From NCBI GenBank assembly GCA_948567375.1, contig OX419760.1:12958001-13022000 (forward strand): a stretch of 64,000 nucleotides of DNA, given 5' to 3'. The notes beneath the pieces were generated by a model that was not told the origin of the DNA, ran no database searches, and saw only the letters and a list, made by a program, of their open reading frames with translations. Numbering within the stretch: position 1 is the stretch's first letter; the number at the start of each line of letters is the position of its first letter. The position numbers and the translations under genes were made by a program. This document shows, in pieces, positions 10,853 to 20,300 of the stretch. The stretch comes from Lunularia cruciata. Its lineage: Eukaryota; Streptophyta; Marchantiopsida; Lunulariales; Lunulariaceae.

Positions 10853-12560
10853 TGAGGGAGGAGATTGACTCTGAGTTGGATTTTGACATATGAGCTGATT
10901 CAATTGAGATTGTACTTGGCATGTCCGCACAGTTGTTACGGGACATGGACAAGATTTATGGAGCCTCCAAAGGCCCTAGGCATTACTTTGGTATAATGGG
11001 TACCATTGAGTTGGATGACTTCATCCAAGAATTTGATAGTTGGTGTGATTTGCAGCAGATACGGAACCTGACTTTGTTCACACCTTTCATGGCATGGAAG
11101 AGATTATTTCAGCACTTGGAAGGTCCATCAATGGACAACTATCATGAGTTCAAGAAAGCTCACTTGGAGGAGATTGAGTTATAGAGATAGTATTGATCTC
11201 TGAACTATGTCTCCATCACTTCAAGCTTGGTTGCCAGGGGTAGATCGGCTATATCCCACAAGTTCTAGCTGAAGTAGCATTGGTGGAGGTCATGGAGGTA
11301 CACTAGTTGGAGATAGTGCTACTAAGCGTAGAGCTACCGCTACAAGAGGTGGTGTAGTATCGGGGTTTAACCCATGGTGGAGTTCTTCTAGTGTTTGAGG
11401 CAAAACTACCACAGAGTGCAGACTGACAAGTTGAGGAGCTTGCATGAGGTCTCGTGGAAGGCTGGGGACAGCCTACGCAAGGCATACATTTGCATGAGGC
11501 GGTTGATGAGTTTCACTCAAGGAGTTACTGAGGCCCAAGCAGTCCAATTTTGGTATGTGATACTAGACAAGGAATTGCAAAGTAGAGTTCGTGATGTTAT
11601 GTTGTTATAGACTACTTTGCCTACTTTGGCGGTTGTCTTTGGTTTGGCTGAGCATATTGAGCTCAACATGGTGGAGGAGAGAGTGGTGACATTTGGATTT
11701 GGTAGGGAGATGTCATCTACAGTTGTGACTTCTTCTAGAGTGTAGCAGAGTGCACCATGCCTAGTTGGTTTTTGATGACAAGGTGGACAGCCCGGATCCT
11801 ATGGAGCGAGTGGAGGGCCTAGTGGAGCTAGACCCTTACCTTCATTTTTAGATCAATAGCAGCCAATGAGTGGTGGTGTTGCTTGTTGGACCTCACCATA
11901 GGAGAGAGTGTACTCAAGGCAGCAAAACTAATAACTCTGGTGCATCACAACCAACATAAAGACAATGTGAGCATTGTCAGAAATATAGTCACTTTAGTGA
12001 CCGATGCTTTGACCTACAATTGCAGTTACGGAGTGGTAAGGTTGCTATGGTAGGTAGTAGAGGAGCTCCAGTTCATGGAGGACAAGGTGGTAGAGGTGGT
12101 GGTAGAGAATCTACACCTAGTAGGGGTGCAGTACCTACCCTTACTTCTAATATAGCTATGGCTACTCGGATTGAGCAATTGGAGCAGAGATTGGCTAGTT
12201 TGGCCATTGTTCAGAGGAGATCAGATTTGAGTGCAAAGACTTCCACCTCATATGTTGGTGATAGAGATGCTTTGGACTTCATGTGCGGAGCAAGCCGGAT
12301 AGATGCATTTGCAATAGTGACTAGGAGTGTAGTATGTGCTCTAGAGCCTAGAGGAGCATCAATGGAGTTGGACTATAAAGAGGAGAGGTTGGGAGACAAG
12401 TCAAACTTCCCCAGTCTTTCATGCTCTTTGAGGCCCTACAAACATCATCTATGGCTCTTAGATGTCCTAGTGCACGTGTAGTAGGTAGTGATGGGGTGCA
12501 TGATAGACTACTTGCTACTACACAAATATAGTCTACATGATGTTGGGAGTGGCTCAACTG
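10853..12560 (+). pseudogene. gag of element A (decayed)
   Basis: The capsid-like part is readable in pieces: 10921-11184 (GTIELDDFIQEFDSW... then FTPFMAWKRLFQHLEGP) and 11395-11610 (LRSLHEVSWKAGDSLRKAY, then LDKELQSRVRDVM), in the style of Ty3/gypsy gag. A nucleocapsid zinc knuckle, C-x2-C-x4-H-x4-C (CEHCQKYSHFSDRC), is intact at 11966-12007. The copy at 52930-53064 has two knuckles; the first is damaged here by a small deletion near 11885. The basic, glycine-rich tail follows (GGQGGRGGGRES, about 12080-12110). Stops and shifts separate the pieces. Confidence 0.75.
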
Positions 12561-12901
12561 ATTATGCGCTATCTTTTATTTTCAACCAGTGACATGTGTA
12601 CATTGGGAGTTGACAAGCCCTAGAGTTTAGATTGGTTGCCATGTTTTGTGAGAGTAGGGATGATATGGTTCCTACTACTAGAGTAGAGGTGGTTGATAGT
12701 AGAGTTGACCTGGTTGAGGAGCATGGGATTTGCTCAGCGACCAATGGTTTATGGCAGGCAACAATGGCTAGATTGGAGGAGTTGCTACCTAGAACGGCCT
12801 TTGAGAGAGCGTAGTTCATACTTGGTGTTATCCTATTGGATAATTAGAGGGGGATTTTCCATTTGGTGGGACCTTTAGGGAAGGTTTATACACCACAGAG
12901 A

Positions 12902-13198
12902 GTCTTATTAGACTCTGGTGCACAACCTCTTATGTTGGGGAAGACTGCAATTATCGGTCTAGGGTTATGGAAGATCAATGTGGAGAGGTGTCCATTTCAG
13001 ATCCAAACATCTCTATGAGGTGGTTTGACATAGTACATCACATGTGGAGAGCTATTTGTTCAGATTTAGCTTGGTCATCCGATTGATAGCTTGGTGGTGA
13101 GAGCTCATGCTTTTATGACAATAGTTGAGTCATATGATGTGCTAGTCGGTGGAGTAGTGCTTGATCCCATGGGTTTCAATATTGACTATTGAGAGGAG
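12902..13198 (+). pseudogene. Aspartic protease of element A (decayed)
   Basis: One frame from 12902 gives VLLDSGAQPLMLGK with the retropepsin active site D-S-G-A (12911-12922), then GLGLWK and, after two stops, LGHPIDSLVVRAHAF and VLVGGVVLDPMGF. This is the usual layout of a Ty3-type retroviral-like protease that would process the polyprotein. Premature stops (TGA near 13016, TAG near 13031) inactivate it. The same frame continues towards the methyltransferase domain, which supports a single fused polyprotein. Confidence 0.75.
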
Positions 13199-13630
13199 AC
13201 AACCTCCTATAGACCAGGTTGGCAGTCAAGTGAGGGATGAGTATGTCGCCTACCAATACGCTTCAGTAGTGGCAGTCTTGGCTCACTACAATCCGGGACC
13301 ATGACAACATCAGTTTCAGCTTTCAATGGTGCAGTTACTTGGCATGGTGACTTATTAGAGGGGAACGCCCATGCAAAGGATACTCCAATACCAAAGGAGA
13401 TCACTTGGATTTTGCGTACGAGTGGGATTGTTCCATCCAACTTGGATGTCCCACTGTGGAGTTCAAAAGAGACATTGCAATAACATGCAGATTAGTTAGT
13501 GCAACATGCTTGGAGTGGAGCCTTCATACCACTGGGAGATGAGTGTGAGGATGAGCCTCTAGAGTCAATTATCTTGACACCTATGGATACCACACTCATT
13601 GCTTTGCAATATCCAGTAGAGGAAGTATGT

Positions 13631-14590
13631 CTATTGGAGTTGTCTAGTGGGATTAGCACCGGACTAGCTATGGTCCTACAAGCATGTATACAAGTATAGA
13701 AGCACTTGTATGTGGAGAGAGATGAGACTACTAGGTGGGTCTCTCTACATCATGTGTCACACTTGGCTTATCATTATCTTGAGTTATTACCATTGTCAAT
13801 AGTCAAGGTTTACCAGAAGGCCTTACCAGCAGATATATACTCATTGGGGATGCATGATCTAGAGAGACATGGGCTTGTTCATTTGATGATTTTAGGATGG
13901 CCATGTCAAGGACATACATGTACTAGCTGGAGGTTTGGGTCTTCAAGATCCCTATTCTGGTGTGTTTTGGGAGATGTTATGGATACTGCAACATCTCCAA
14001 GTTCATCAGTTTGTTTCTCTAGCTTACATTTTGGAGAATGTCCCTTTGATGGATGATTCTCGCACCCGGGTGGTGTTGAGTATACATCATGTCCATTCTT
14101 GGATGGGACCTATTGTTTTGTTAGATGTAGCTAGAGTGAGATCACGGGCTGATGGGGATCATCATCTTCATCTTTGGTGGATGAACCTCTTACCTAGAGA
14201 GGTTTTATAGCATGCTTATGATGGGATTCAACAACTAGACCACATCATTGTTGATGACATCTTAGATATTGGGCGCCAGTCTTAGATAGTGGTAGTGGTT
14301 GATAGGTCACCTATGGCACTGGTGAACCTAGTTGGACAGCCTAGAGCCGCTTTTCCCATACTTATGAGTTTCTAGGCTCTCATGCTTTTCAAGAGGAAGA
14401 TCCTAGACTGGTTTGGGACTCATAGTTACAATAGTTGGTGGAGCCCAACACCAATGAGAGAAAGAAAGTGATGGGTTTTTGCACTGGTATTATGTTGTTC
14501 CAACAATGTCAAAGGCATCCAGGCATCAAGTGTTAGTTCAAGCTATGGACCTGAACTATTTGACCTAGATTGTGAGCCTTGGCTTGGCAG
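13631..14590 (+). pseudogene. DNA (cytosine-5) methyltransferase-like domain inside element A
   Basis: About 320 codons after the protease read as a C5-cytosine methyltransferase. Motif I, the AdoMet loop, is LELSSGISTGLA (13634-13669). Motif II-like YVERDE is at 13709-13726. Motif IV with the catalytic Cys is GWPCQGH (13895-13915, P-C-Q at 13901-13909). Then GLQDPYSGVFWEM follows in the next frame, and motif VI is E-N-V (14034-14042). A motif VIII-like ARVRSRAD...LWWMNLLP lies at about 14133-14199. Motif IX-like MGFCTG is near 14472, and motif X-like VLVQAMDLNYLT near 14530. Order and spacing are right for this enzyme class; the ENV-to-WWMNLLP stretch recalls the DNMT3/DRM pattern (FWGNLP), an inference. 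A TAG at 13697, a frameshift between 13911 and 13926 and later stops kill it. An active ancestor could have methylated cytosines in DNA, including the element's own copies. Only one copy is in the window. Confidence 0.8.
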
Positions 14591-15225
14591 AGTAGTGTAG
14601 GATGCACTTGATAGGCATTACCACTTAGACACTTGTGAGCCCTATGCCTATCAAGATGATTCAGGCACATGTTGGGGGCGATGGACCAAGTGGACAAGGT
14701 ACTCTTGGGACACAACCAGTGGCTACTTAGGAGAGTGGTCTACTTGGAGTCCATCCATGTGAGCATTTTCTACTTGGATTACACCCTTGGTCTACTTGGG
14801 ATGTAGCTAGAGGTCGTATGGAGCTTGCAGCCAAAGTAGAGAGATTTTTTCACACAAAGGTTAGGACCTCTAGTGCTTGGGAGCATGGCTCCCAAGAGCC
14901 CAATGTAGTAGCCAGTCAGCATGTCTTCCACTCCTACTACAATTGCAAAGGATACTTGGGAGCTAGATCTTGGACCCAAGCTTACAAGGGAGGAAAGATA
15001 GAGAGTTTGGAGGTACTTGAGGAGCTACACAAGTTATTTTGCCTTTAGTATGAAGGATTTGGGTGCTCTAAAAGGACTTGGTATTTGGATTGAGTTGACT
15101 AGCAATACACCAATTTTTTGACGTCTTTATCAATATAGTGATATGGAGAGGACATTGATTCAGAGTTGGAGTAGAGACCTTTATGAGGCTAGGTTGGTGG
15201 AGAGTTTACATGGAGAGTATGCATC
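14591..15225 (+). other. Linker between methyltransferase and RT of element A
   Basis: A 76-codon frame (14818-15048) begins MELAAKVERFFHTKV and has no recognisable domain. The rest is broken. It probably corresponds to the N-terminal extension of RT in the polyprotein, heavily decayed; VMPAKKDYAWK just after it (from 15236) already resembles the start of an RT domain. Confidence 0.4.
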
Positions 15226-15811
15226 AGTGACAGTGATGCCAGCCAAGAAGGATTATGCATGGAAACTACATAGATGGGCGGATGTATGGAGATTACGTCC
15301 TATCAACCAATAGTCTAGGGCTAATTGGTATGCCATGCCTATACCGGAGGAGGTCTTTGATGCAATTGGGCATGCAAAGGTCTTCAGTACTTTGGATCTT
15401 CGAGCAGGATATCATTAGTTGCTGATCAAGGAGGAAGATAAGTCCAAGACAATAGTTTGGGCTGTTGATCCTCATGGTAAGAATGTGTTATATCAATGGA
15501 GGTTCTTACCATTTGGGTTAAAGAACACTCTTGTTGAGTTCCAGAGGGTCATGGACATGATCTTAGCTAGATTGGATTTTGCTCAATGCTATATTGATGA
15601 CATTTTGGTTTATAGCTCTATGATGGAGGAGCATGAGAGACAATTGTTGGACGTGTTTGAGAGATTGAGATCTCATGGACTCAAATTACATCTTGTGAAG
15701 TGTAGGTTCCTCCATGAGCAGGTTGAGTATTTGGGTCACACTATCTACCTTGGAGGACTTGGTGTTCAGCAGACCAAGGTGGAGGCTATTGCACGCATTC
15801 TTGGCCTATAG
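15226..15811 (+). pseudogene. Reverse transcriptase of element A (decayed)
   Basis: Ty3/gypsy RT motifs in order: WRLRPIN (about 15290), MPIPEEVFDAIGHAKVFSTLD, LRAGYH, a stop (TAG at 15416), then KSKTIVWAVDP, WRFLPFGLKN, and the catalytic YIDDILVY (Y-I-D-D near 15592-15603), followed by LHLVKCRFLHEQVEYLGHTI of the thumb. From 15419 to 15811 the frame is open. The domain would have copied the element's RNA into DNA. Confidence 0.9.
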
Positions 15812-16410
15812 ATGTGAGCAGAGTGTGAGCATTCCTTGGGTTAGTGAACTTCTATTGCAGCTAAGTTAGAGGATTTAATGCCATTGTCAAGGCCTTGACA
15901 AAACTGACCAAGCTTACATTGGAGTGGTGTTGGGGAGATGAGCAGGAGAGAGCTTTTGTAGACCTCAAGGAAGAGGTTGACATCTGCTCCTATTTTGAGG
16001 AGACCAATCAGAGACTACCATTTTAGGTTCATTCTGATTGGAGTATGTTGGGACTTGGAGTAGTGCTCACCTATCATGATGATGAGGAGAAGGAGTTTGT
16101 GGTGGCCTATGCTAGTTGCTCCAACAATTCAGCAGAGGTGAAGTATAGTTCATATGAGAGAGAGAAAGTGCTTGGTAACAATTTGGGCAATGGCACATTA
16201 CCAATGTTACCTATTTGGTAACCTCTTTACTCTCATTAGTGATCATCAGCCACTAAAGTGGTTGATGGAGTCCGACAAGCATTCAAGGAAGCTTGCATGA
16301 TGGGCTCTGATTTTACCGAGTATGATTTCATGGTTATTTACAGACTTGGAGTGGTGAGCCGTGATGCAGATGGGTTGAGTAGAAACCCATGTCCTAGCAA
16401 GTAGGATCAG
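15812..16410 (+). pseudogene. RNase H region of element A (decayed)
   Basis: After the RT thumb the frame shifts but the connection and RNase H are readable: HSDWSMLGLGVVLTYHDD (about 16027-16080), FVVAYASCSNNSAEVKYSSYEREK, and near 16360 the terminal SRDADGLSR motif of gypsy RNase H. Several stops and indels are present. Confidence 0.8.
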
Positions 16411-16599
16411 ACTAGAGCACATTGGCATAGTGAGGTAGATGAGGAGATGGTGCCAAGTTGGCATGCGTCTACTTTTCTATGTATATTTTCTAAGACTTTG
16501 GTGGTATTGCTCTCAATGCATATAGAAGTTATTGAGGTCACAAATCCAGAGATTGGAGATAGTGGTATAGTTTAGCAAGACATTCATGATGATGTCTTA

Positions 16600-17760
16600 A
16601 TGATGGACTATCTTTGCATTGGTGTTGTAGGTAGCATAGTTGGGGCCAAGGAGAGAGACCATGTGTTTCAGCGAGGTAGGCGGTTCAGATTGGAGAGTAG
16701 ATACCTTTTGCGTGTATGGGAGGATGGTAGAGTGAGAGTAGTACCACTTCTATCTCAAAGACTACAATTGATCCGTCATGCTCATGAGGAGCTAGGGCAT
16801 TTTGGAGTAAACCATACATGTAGCTTGCTCCAGAGTCATTATTGGTGGCATGGTATGGAGATTGATGTACAATAATTTGTTGTTAGATGTGTGGTTTGGG
16901 ATCAAGTTAGAGCATCATTTAATGCTCCTATGCCACAATTGCACCCATTACCTATCATGGGATTGGGTTACCATTGGAGTCTGGACTTTTTTGGACCTTT
17001 ACCATTGACTGTGAGACATCATCGGTATATTTTGGTGATGGTAGAGCACTTCTCCAAGTGGATTGAGTTGGTGGCACTTCCGGACAAGTCCAATGAAAGG
17101 ATGGCTTATTCATTCCCAGATTGGGTTCTAGTCATTTTGGTGCACCAGCTGAGGTTTTGACTGATCAAGGTACATAGTTCTTGGGAGAGTTTCAAGTCTT
17201 ATGTAACAAGGCTTTGATTGATCATTGTACTACCTCCCAAGATCACCCTAAGGCAAATGGCTTAGCAGAGAGAGTGGTTCAGATGGTGAAGAGAGGATTG
17301 CAAAAGTATAGTTTGTAGAGAGGCTACTTGGGAGATTGAGATCTTCAGTTACCTTGGTTGGCCATGGGCTATCGGTTCAGTCAGCAAGCCTCCTTAGCAT
17401 CCTTCTCTCCTTACTTTCTACTCTATGGACAAGATCTAGATTTACCTGCAACCATTTGTTGAGATGCTATTATAGTTTTGGACTTGGATGATCCAGATGT
17501 ATAGATGAGCACATGTTCTTAATGGGCAGAGATCTTTTGGAGAGTGATGCTAATGGCCTTTGAGAATTTGGTGATTTCTTAGAGATAGAGATAAAGATAC
17601 CTTATGCTATGCTACTATTCAAGGAGGAGGTTATAGACCCTTGATCCATCAATTTTATCCAAGGGGATATGTATATCTATAGCAGACAACACCGACAACA
17701 CTTGATGTTTCTACAAGGCCTACTATCTTGAGAGTGTGTGAGGTTTTGCCATCTAGAGCC
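16600..17760 (+). pseudogene. Integrase of element A (decayed)
   Basis: The N-terminal zinc-binding part is IRHAHEELGHFGVNHTCSLL...YWWHGM (16600-16875), followed by a degraded second half near CVVWDQVRASF. The catalytic core starts GLGYHWSLDFFGP (first Asp near 16983), continues with MVEHFSKWIELVALP, then in another frame VLTDQG (second Asp near 17161) and ANGLAERVVQ (Glu near 17268). A C-terminal FYP.GYVYL segment lies about 17650. The integrase would insert the DNA copy; its C-terminal side leads straight into the PHD-like finger. Confidence 0.85.
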
Positions 17761-17762
17761 CT

Positions 17763-18027
17763 TGTGTTGGAAGGATGTGATGGAGTTGTTTGAAAGGATC
17801 ATGTGCTCAATTGTATGTCATGCCACCTCCCAGACATTGATGGTACTATGGACCCAAGCTTGGCACTTGTATGTGCAGGCTTGAGGTGTATGTTATGTGG
17901 CTCTTCTGGTGGAGCTACTATTATGTTAGTGTGTGATAGCTATTTGAGAGGATGGCATGTGACATGTATGACTCCTCTCTTCATGGTGGTTCCTCAAGGA
18001 TAGTGGTTATGTCCTAGATGTACTTGA
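17763..18027 (+). pseudogene. PHD-finger-like module at the end of element A polyprotein
   Basis: Following the integrase C-terminus, the frame reads HLPDIDGTMDPSL and then a PHD-type Cys-His arrangement: C-x2-C (CMLC, 17887-17898), LVCDSY (second pair with Tyr in place of Cys), GWHVTC (His and Cys), TPLFMVVPQG and, after a TAG at 18001-18003, WLCPRC (18004-18021). PHD fingers bind histone H3 tails, often sensing lysine methylation. By analogy with chromodomains on other gypsy integrases, it may have guided insertion to a chromatin type (inference). Fragment B keeps the Cys that is Tyr here, which supports a true finger. The identification rests on motif spacing only. Confidence 0.75.
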
Positions 18028-18310
18028 CCTATAGCTAGTTCATCCTTTATATGGTATAGATTGCAGATAAACGACTAATGATGGAGCTCGATAGCACCAG
18101 ACCTCTTGATCTTTGCCCATCATAGCTATTCGAGAGGATGGCATGTGATATGTATGACTCCTCTCTTCAAGGTGCTTTCTCAAGGATAGTGGTTATGTCC
18201 TAGATGTACTTGAATTATAGTTAGTTCATTTTTATATGGTATAGATTGCAGACATGCGACTAATGATGGGGCTCGAAAGCACCAAGCCTCTTGATCTTTG
18301 CCCATCATAG
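17940..18310 (+). repeat. 186-bp tandem duplication across the PHD end
   Basis: CTATTTGAGAGGATGGCATG at 17940 recurs as CTATTCGAGAGGATGGCATG at 18126, and the following ~185 bases repeat with about 90% identity, ending at GCCCATCATAG in both units. The second unit repeats the C-terminal half of the finger (GWHV...C, W-L-C-P-R-C) and the sequence after it. Confidence 0.9.
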
Positions 18311-18366
18311 GGTATACCATATACTTGGAGTAGATGGCTATTTGGAGTCAGAGGGACCTAACTCCC

Positions 18367-18376
18367 AGCTAGGGGG
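18367..18376 (+). promoter_or_regulatory. Polypurine tract before the 3' LTR of element A
   Basis: AGCTAGGGGG followed by TAAT and then the TGTGG start of the LTR at 18381. The equivalent in copy B is CTAGGGGACC before the LTR start at 19681. These purine runs prime plus-strand DNA synthesis in LTR retrotransposons. Confidence 0.65.
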
Positions 18377-18380
18377 TAAT

Positions 18381-19002
18381 TGTGGACTTTAGAGTCTATG
18401 TATGACTTATGTGTGAGTTATATGTCTATAGTGTATGAAGTTGACAGCGATGTATATATGCACCTCAATTGTCACGCCACTTGTAGTGTTTCATCTAGAT
18501 TGCTTGGACATTGGTGTTCCAATGATAGTAGTTAGAGGTATTTTAGCAATAACTCATAGATTACTTTCTAATGGTCAAATTTCATGTTTGGTGTACTGAC
18601 TTCATGGTGGGGCCCACCTTCACTTTGCACCATTCACACCATTGGATGTGTCGTCAATGGGACCATTAGGGTTTTAGACCTAGCTTGACTCTAGTGGTAT
18701 ACTTTTGAAGTGCAGCTCCAGAGAGCTCACTTCTTTGATGTTGAGCCTTTGAGTTCTTGGCTATGGTGGATAGAGCCCGGCGAGCATCACCTGGATTCTC
18801 TTAGCTAGAGTGCGTGTGGCTTGATTGTAATCAATGCACATTTTTTGGCAATTTATATAGTGATAAATCAAGTATTGATCTGAGTTGAGTTGATTATTGT
18901 GGCTTTTTAAGGTCTATGTATGACTTATGTGTGAGTTATATGTCTATAGTGTATGATGTTGACAACGATGTATGTTGTGTAGTGATGTATATACGCACAA
19001 CA
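18381..19002 (+). repeat. 3' LTR of element A, flanked by a ~105-bp direct repeat
   Basis: This begins TGTGG right after the polypurine tract. A ~90-105-bp unit at 18381-18469 (CTATGTATGACTTATGTGTG...) is repeated at 18898-19002, enclosing the ~430-bp LTR body (18470-18897) that matches 9037-9440 and 7875-8150. Copy B has the same layout (19681-20300, 620 bp). Either the LTR is about 620 bp with internal terminal repeats, or the second unit is the start of another LTR abutting the first. The 5' LTR copies lack the unit, so the border is unsettled. Confidence 0.65.
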
Positions 19003-19680
19003 TTTGGATGTATGGGTGAGTGCATGTTCTTAATGTGTAGAGATCTTTTGGAAAGCGATGCCAATGACCTTTAAGAATTTAGCAATATCTTAGCATAGGG
19101 ATATCTTACGCTATTTGAGGAGGAGGTTATAGATCCTTGATATGCTGGTTTCATCCAAGTGATTATGGATATGTACAGTAAACAAAATCTATTATTCTTG
19201 ATATGCCTACTACTTGTATTATTTTGAGAGTGCATAAGATTTTGCTTCTCAAAGTACTCATGTTGGAAGGATATGATGTTGTTGTTTAGAAGGATCATGT
19301 TGCAATTCTACGTTATGCCACAAATGGACATAATGGACCCAAGCTTGGTAATTGGATGTGTAGGCTTGCAGTATATGCTATATGGTTCTACTAGTAGAGC
19401 TACTACTATGTTGGTGTGTGATAGTTGTTCAAGAGAATGGCATATGGTATGTTTTACTCCTCTCTTCACAATGGTTCCTCAAGGGCATTGTTATTTCCTT
19501 GATATACTTGATACCTTAGCTAGTTCACTCCTTATATAGAATAGATTGTAGATATGTGACTAATGATGGGGCTTGATAGCACTTGGCCTCTTGACCTTTG
19601 CCTACCATAAGGCATATCACGTACTTGGAATATAAAGCTTTTGGAGTATGAAGGACCTAATTGCCAACTAGGGGACCAAT
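19003..19680 (+). pseudogene. Integrase end and PHD-like finger of copy B
   Basis: This is a diverged second copy of 17490-18380. Shared blocks include GCATGTTCTTAATG, AGAGATCTTTTGGA and TTGGAAGGAT, then ATGGACCCAAGCTTGG. The open stretch 19273-19539 encodes a PHD remnant with LVCDSCSREWHMVC and TPLFTMVPQG; the first Cys pair has become Tyr (YMLY) and the final C-x2-C is lost. It directly follows the repeat at 18898-19002, so everything from LTR to mid-integrase of copy B is missing. Confidence 0.8.
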
Positions 19681-20300
19681 TGTTGCACTTTGGAGTTTAT
19701 GTGTAACTTCTTATATGAGTTGTGCTTCTATAAGGTATGATGTTTACAACAATGTATGTTGTGTAGCAATGTACATTTTCATGACAACTATCATGATAAT
19801 TGCAGTGCCTAATCAAGTTTGCTAGGACCATGGAGTGAGTATCTTTGCAGTCATAGTTTATCAATAGTTCTCATGAGTTACTTGGTGGCAATTATTTACT
19901 ATGTTAGGTTTTTTTATTGCACAATTAAAGGTACTATTTTCACCATCAATAGTATTAGATGTGTTGTTAGGGTTAGATTCCTTGGCTCCCCAAGGAGAGG
20001 TATAATTAAAGTGCAGCTCAAGAGAGCTCACTTCTTCTATGTTGAGCCTTTGAGCTCTTGTTTATGGTGGATATACGTTGGAAAGTGTAACTTAGATTCT
20101 CTAAGCTAGAGTGGCTATGGCTTGATGGTGTAATCAAAGCATGTTAATAAAGACTATTGAATATTGAGTTCTGACCATCTGATCATTTGATTAATTGTGG
20201 CACTTTGGAGTTTTTATGTGACTTATTATATGAGTTGTTTTTTATAATGTATAATGTTGATAGCAATATATGTTTCATAGTGATGTATGTTTGCACCACA
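19681..20300 (+). repeat. LTR of copy B
   Basis: Starts TGTTGCACTTTGGAG after a purine run and ends TTTGCACCACA. The body shares TTAGGGTTAGATTCC, GAGAGCTCACTTCTTCTATG and TGAGCC with other family LTRs. The ~105-bp leading unit recurs at 20196-20300, as in element A. Confidence 0.7.

Larger units (their letters stand above)
9037..19002 (+). mobile_element. Ty3/gypsy-like element A with methyltransferase and PHD modules
   Basis: This is a decayed, near full-length element of about 10 kb: 5' LTR remnant (9037-9440), non-coding leader, gag with zinc knuckle, aspartic protease, a DNA cytosine-5 methyltransferase-like domain, linker, RT, RNase H, integrase, PHD-like finger, polypurine tract (18367-18376) and 3' LTR (18381-19002). 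The pol order PR-RT-RH-IN is that of Ty3/gypsy. Every domain has stops or shifts, mostly single-base changes, so the copy is dead. Related sequences in the window are the 3' fragment B (19003-20300), the 5' part A2 (50046-53347) and an LTR fragment (7875-8150). The two bodies of LTR sequence are clearly diverged, implying an old insertion. Confidence 0.85.

Noticed and set aside
14818-15048. 76-codon frame in the element A linker as a separate gene
   Set aside because: It sits between two polyprotein domains on the same strand, has no own signals and no recognisable domain; more likely decayed linker.
17887-18021. Reading the Cys-rich module as a second gag-type zinc knuckle
   Set aside because: The spacing C-x2-C...C-x2-C/Y...W-H-x2-C...W-x-C-x2-C and the CDSC...GWH signature are those of PHD fingers, and it lies after integrase rather than in gag.
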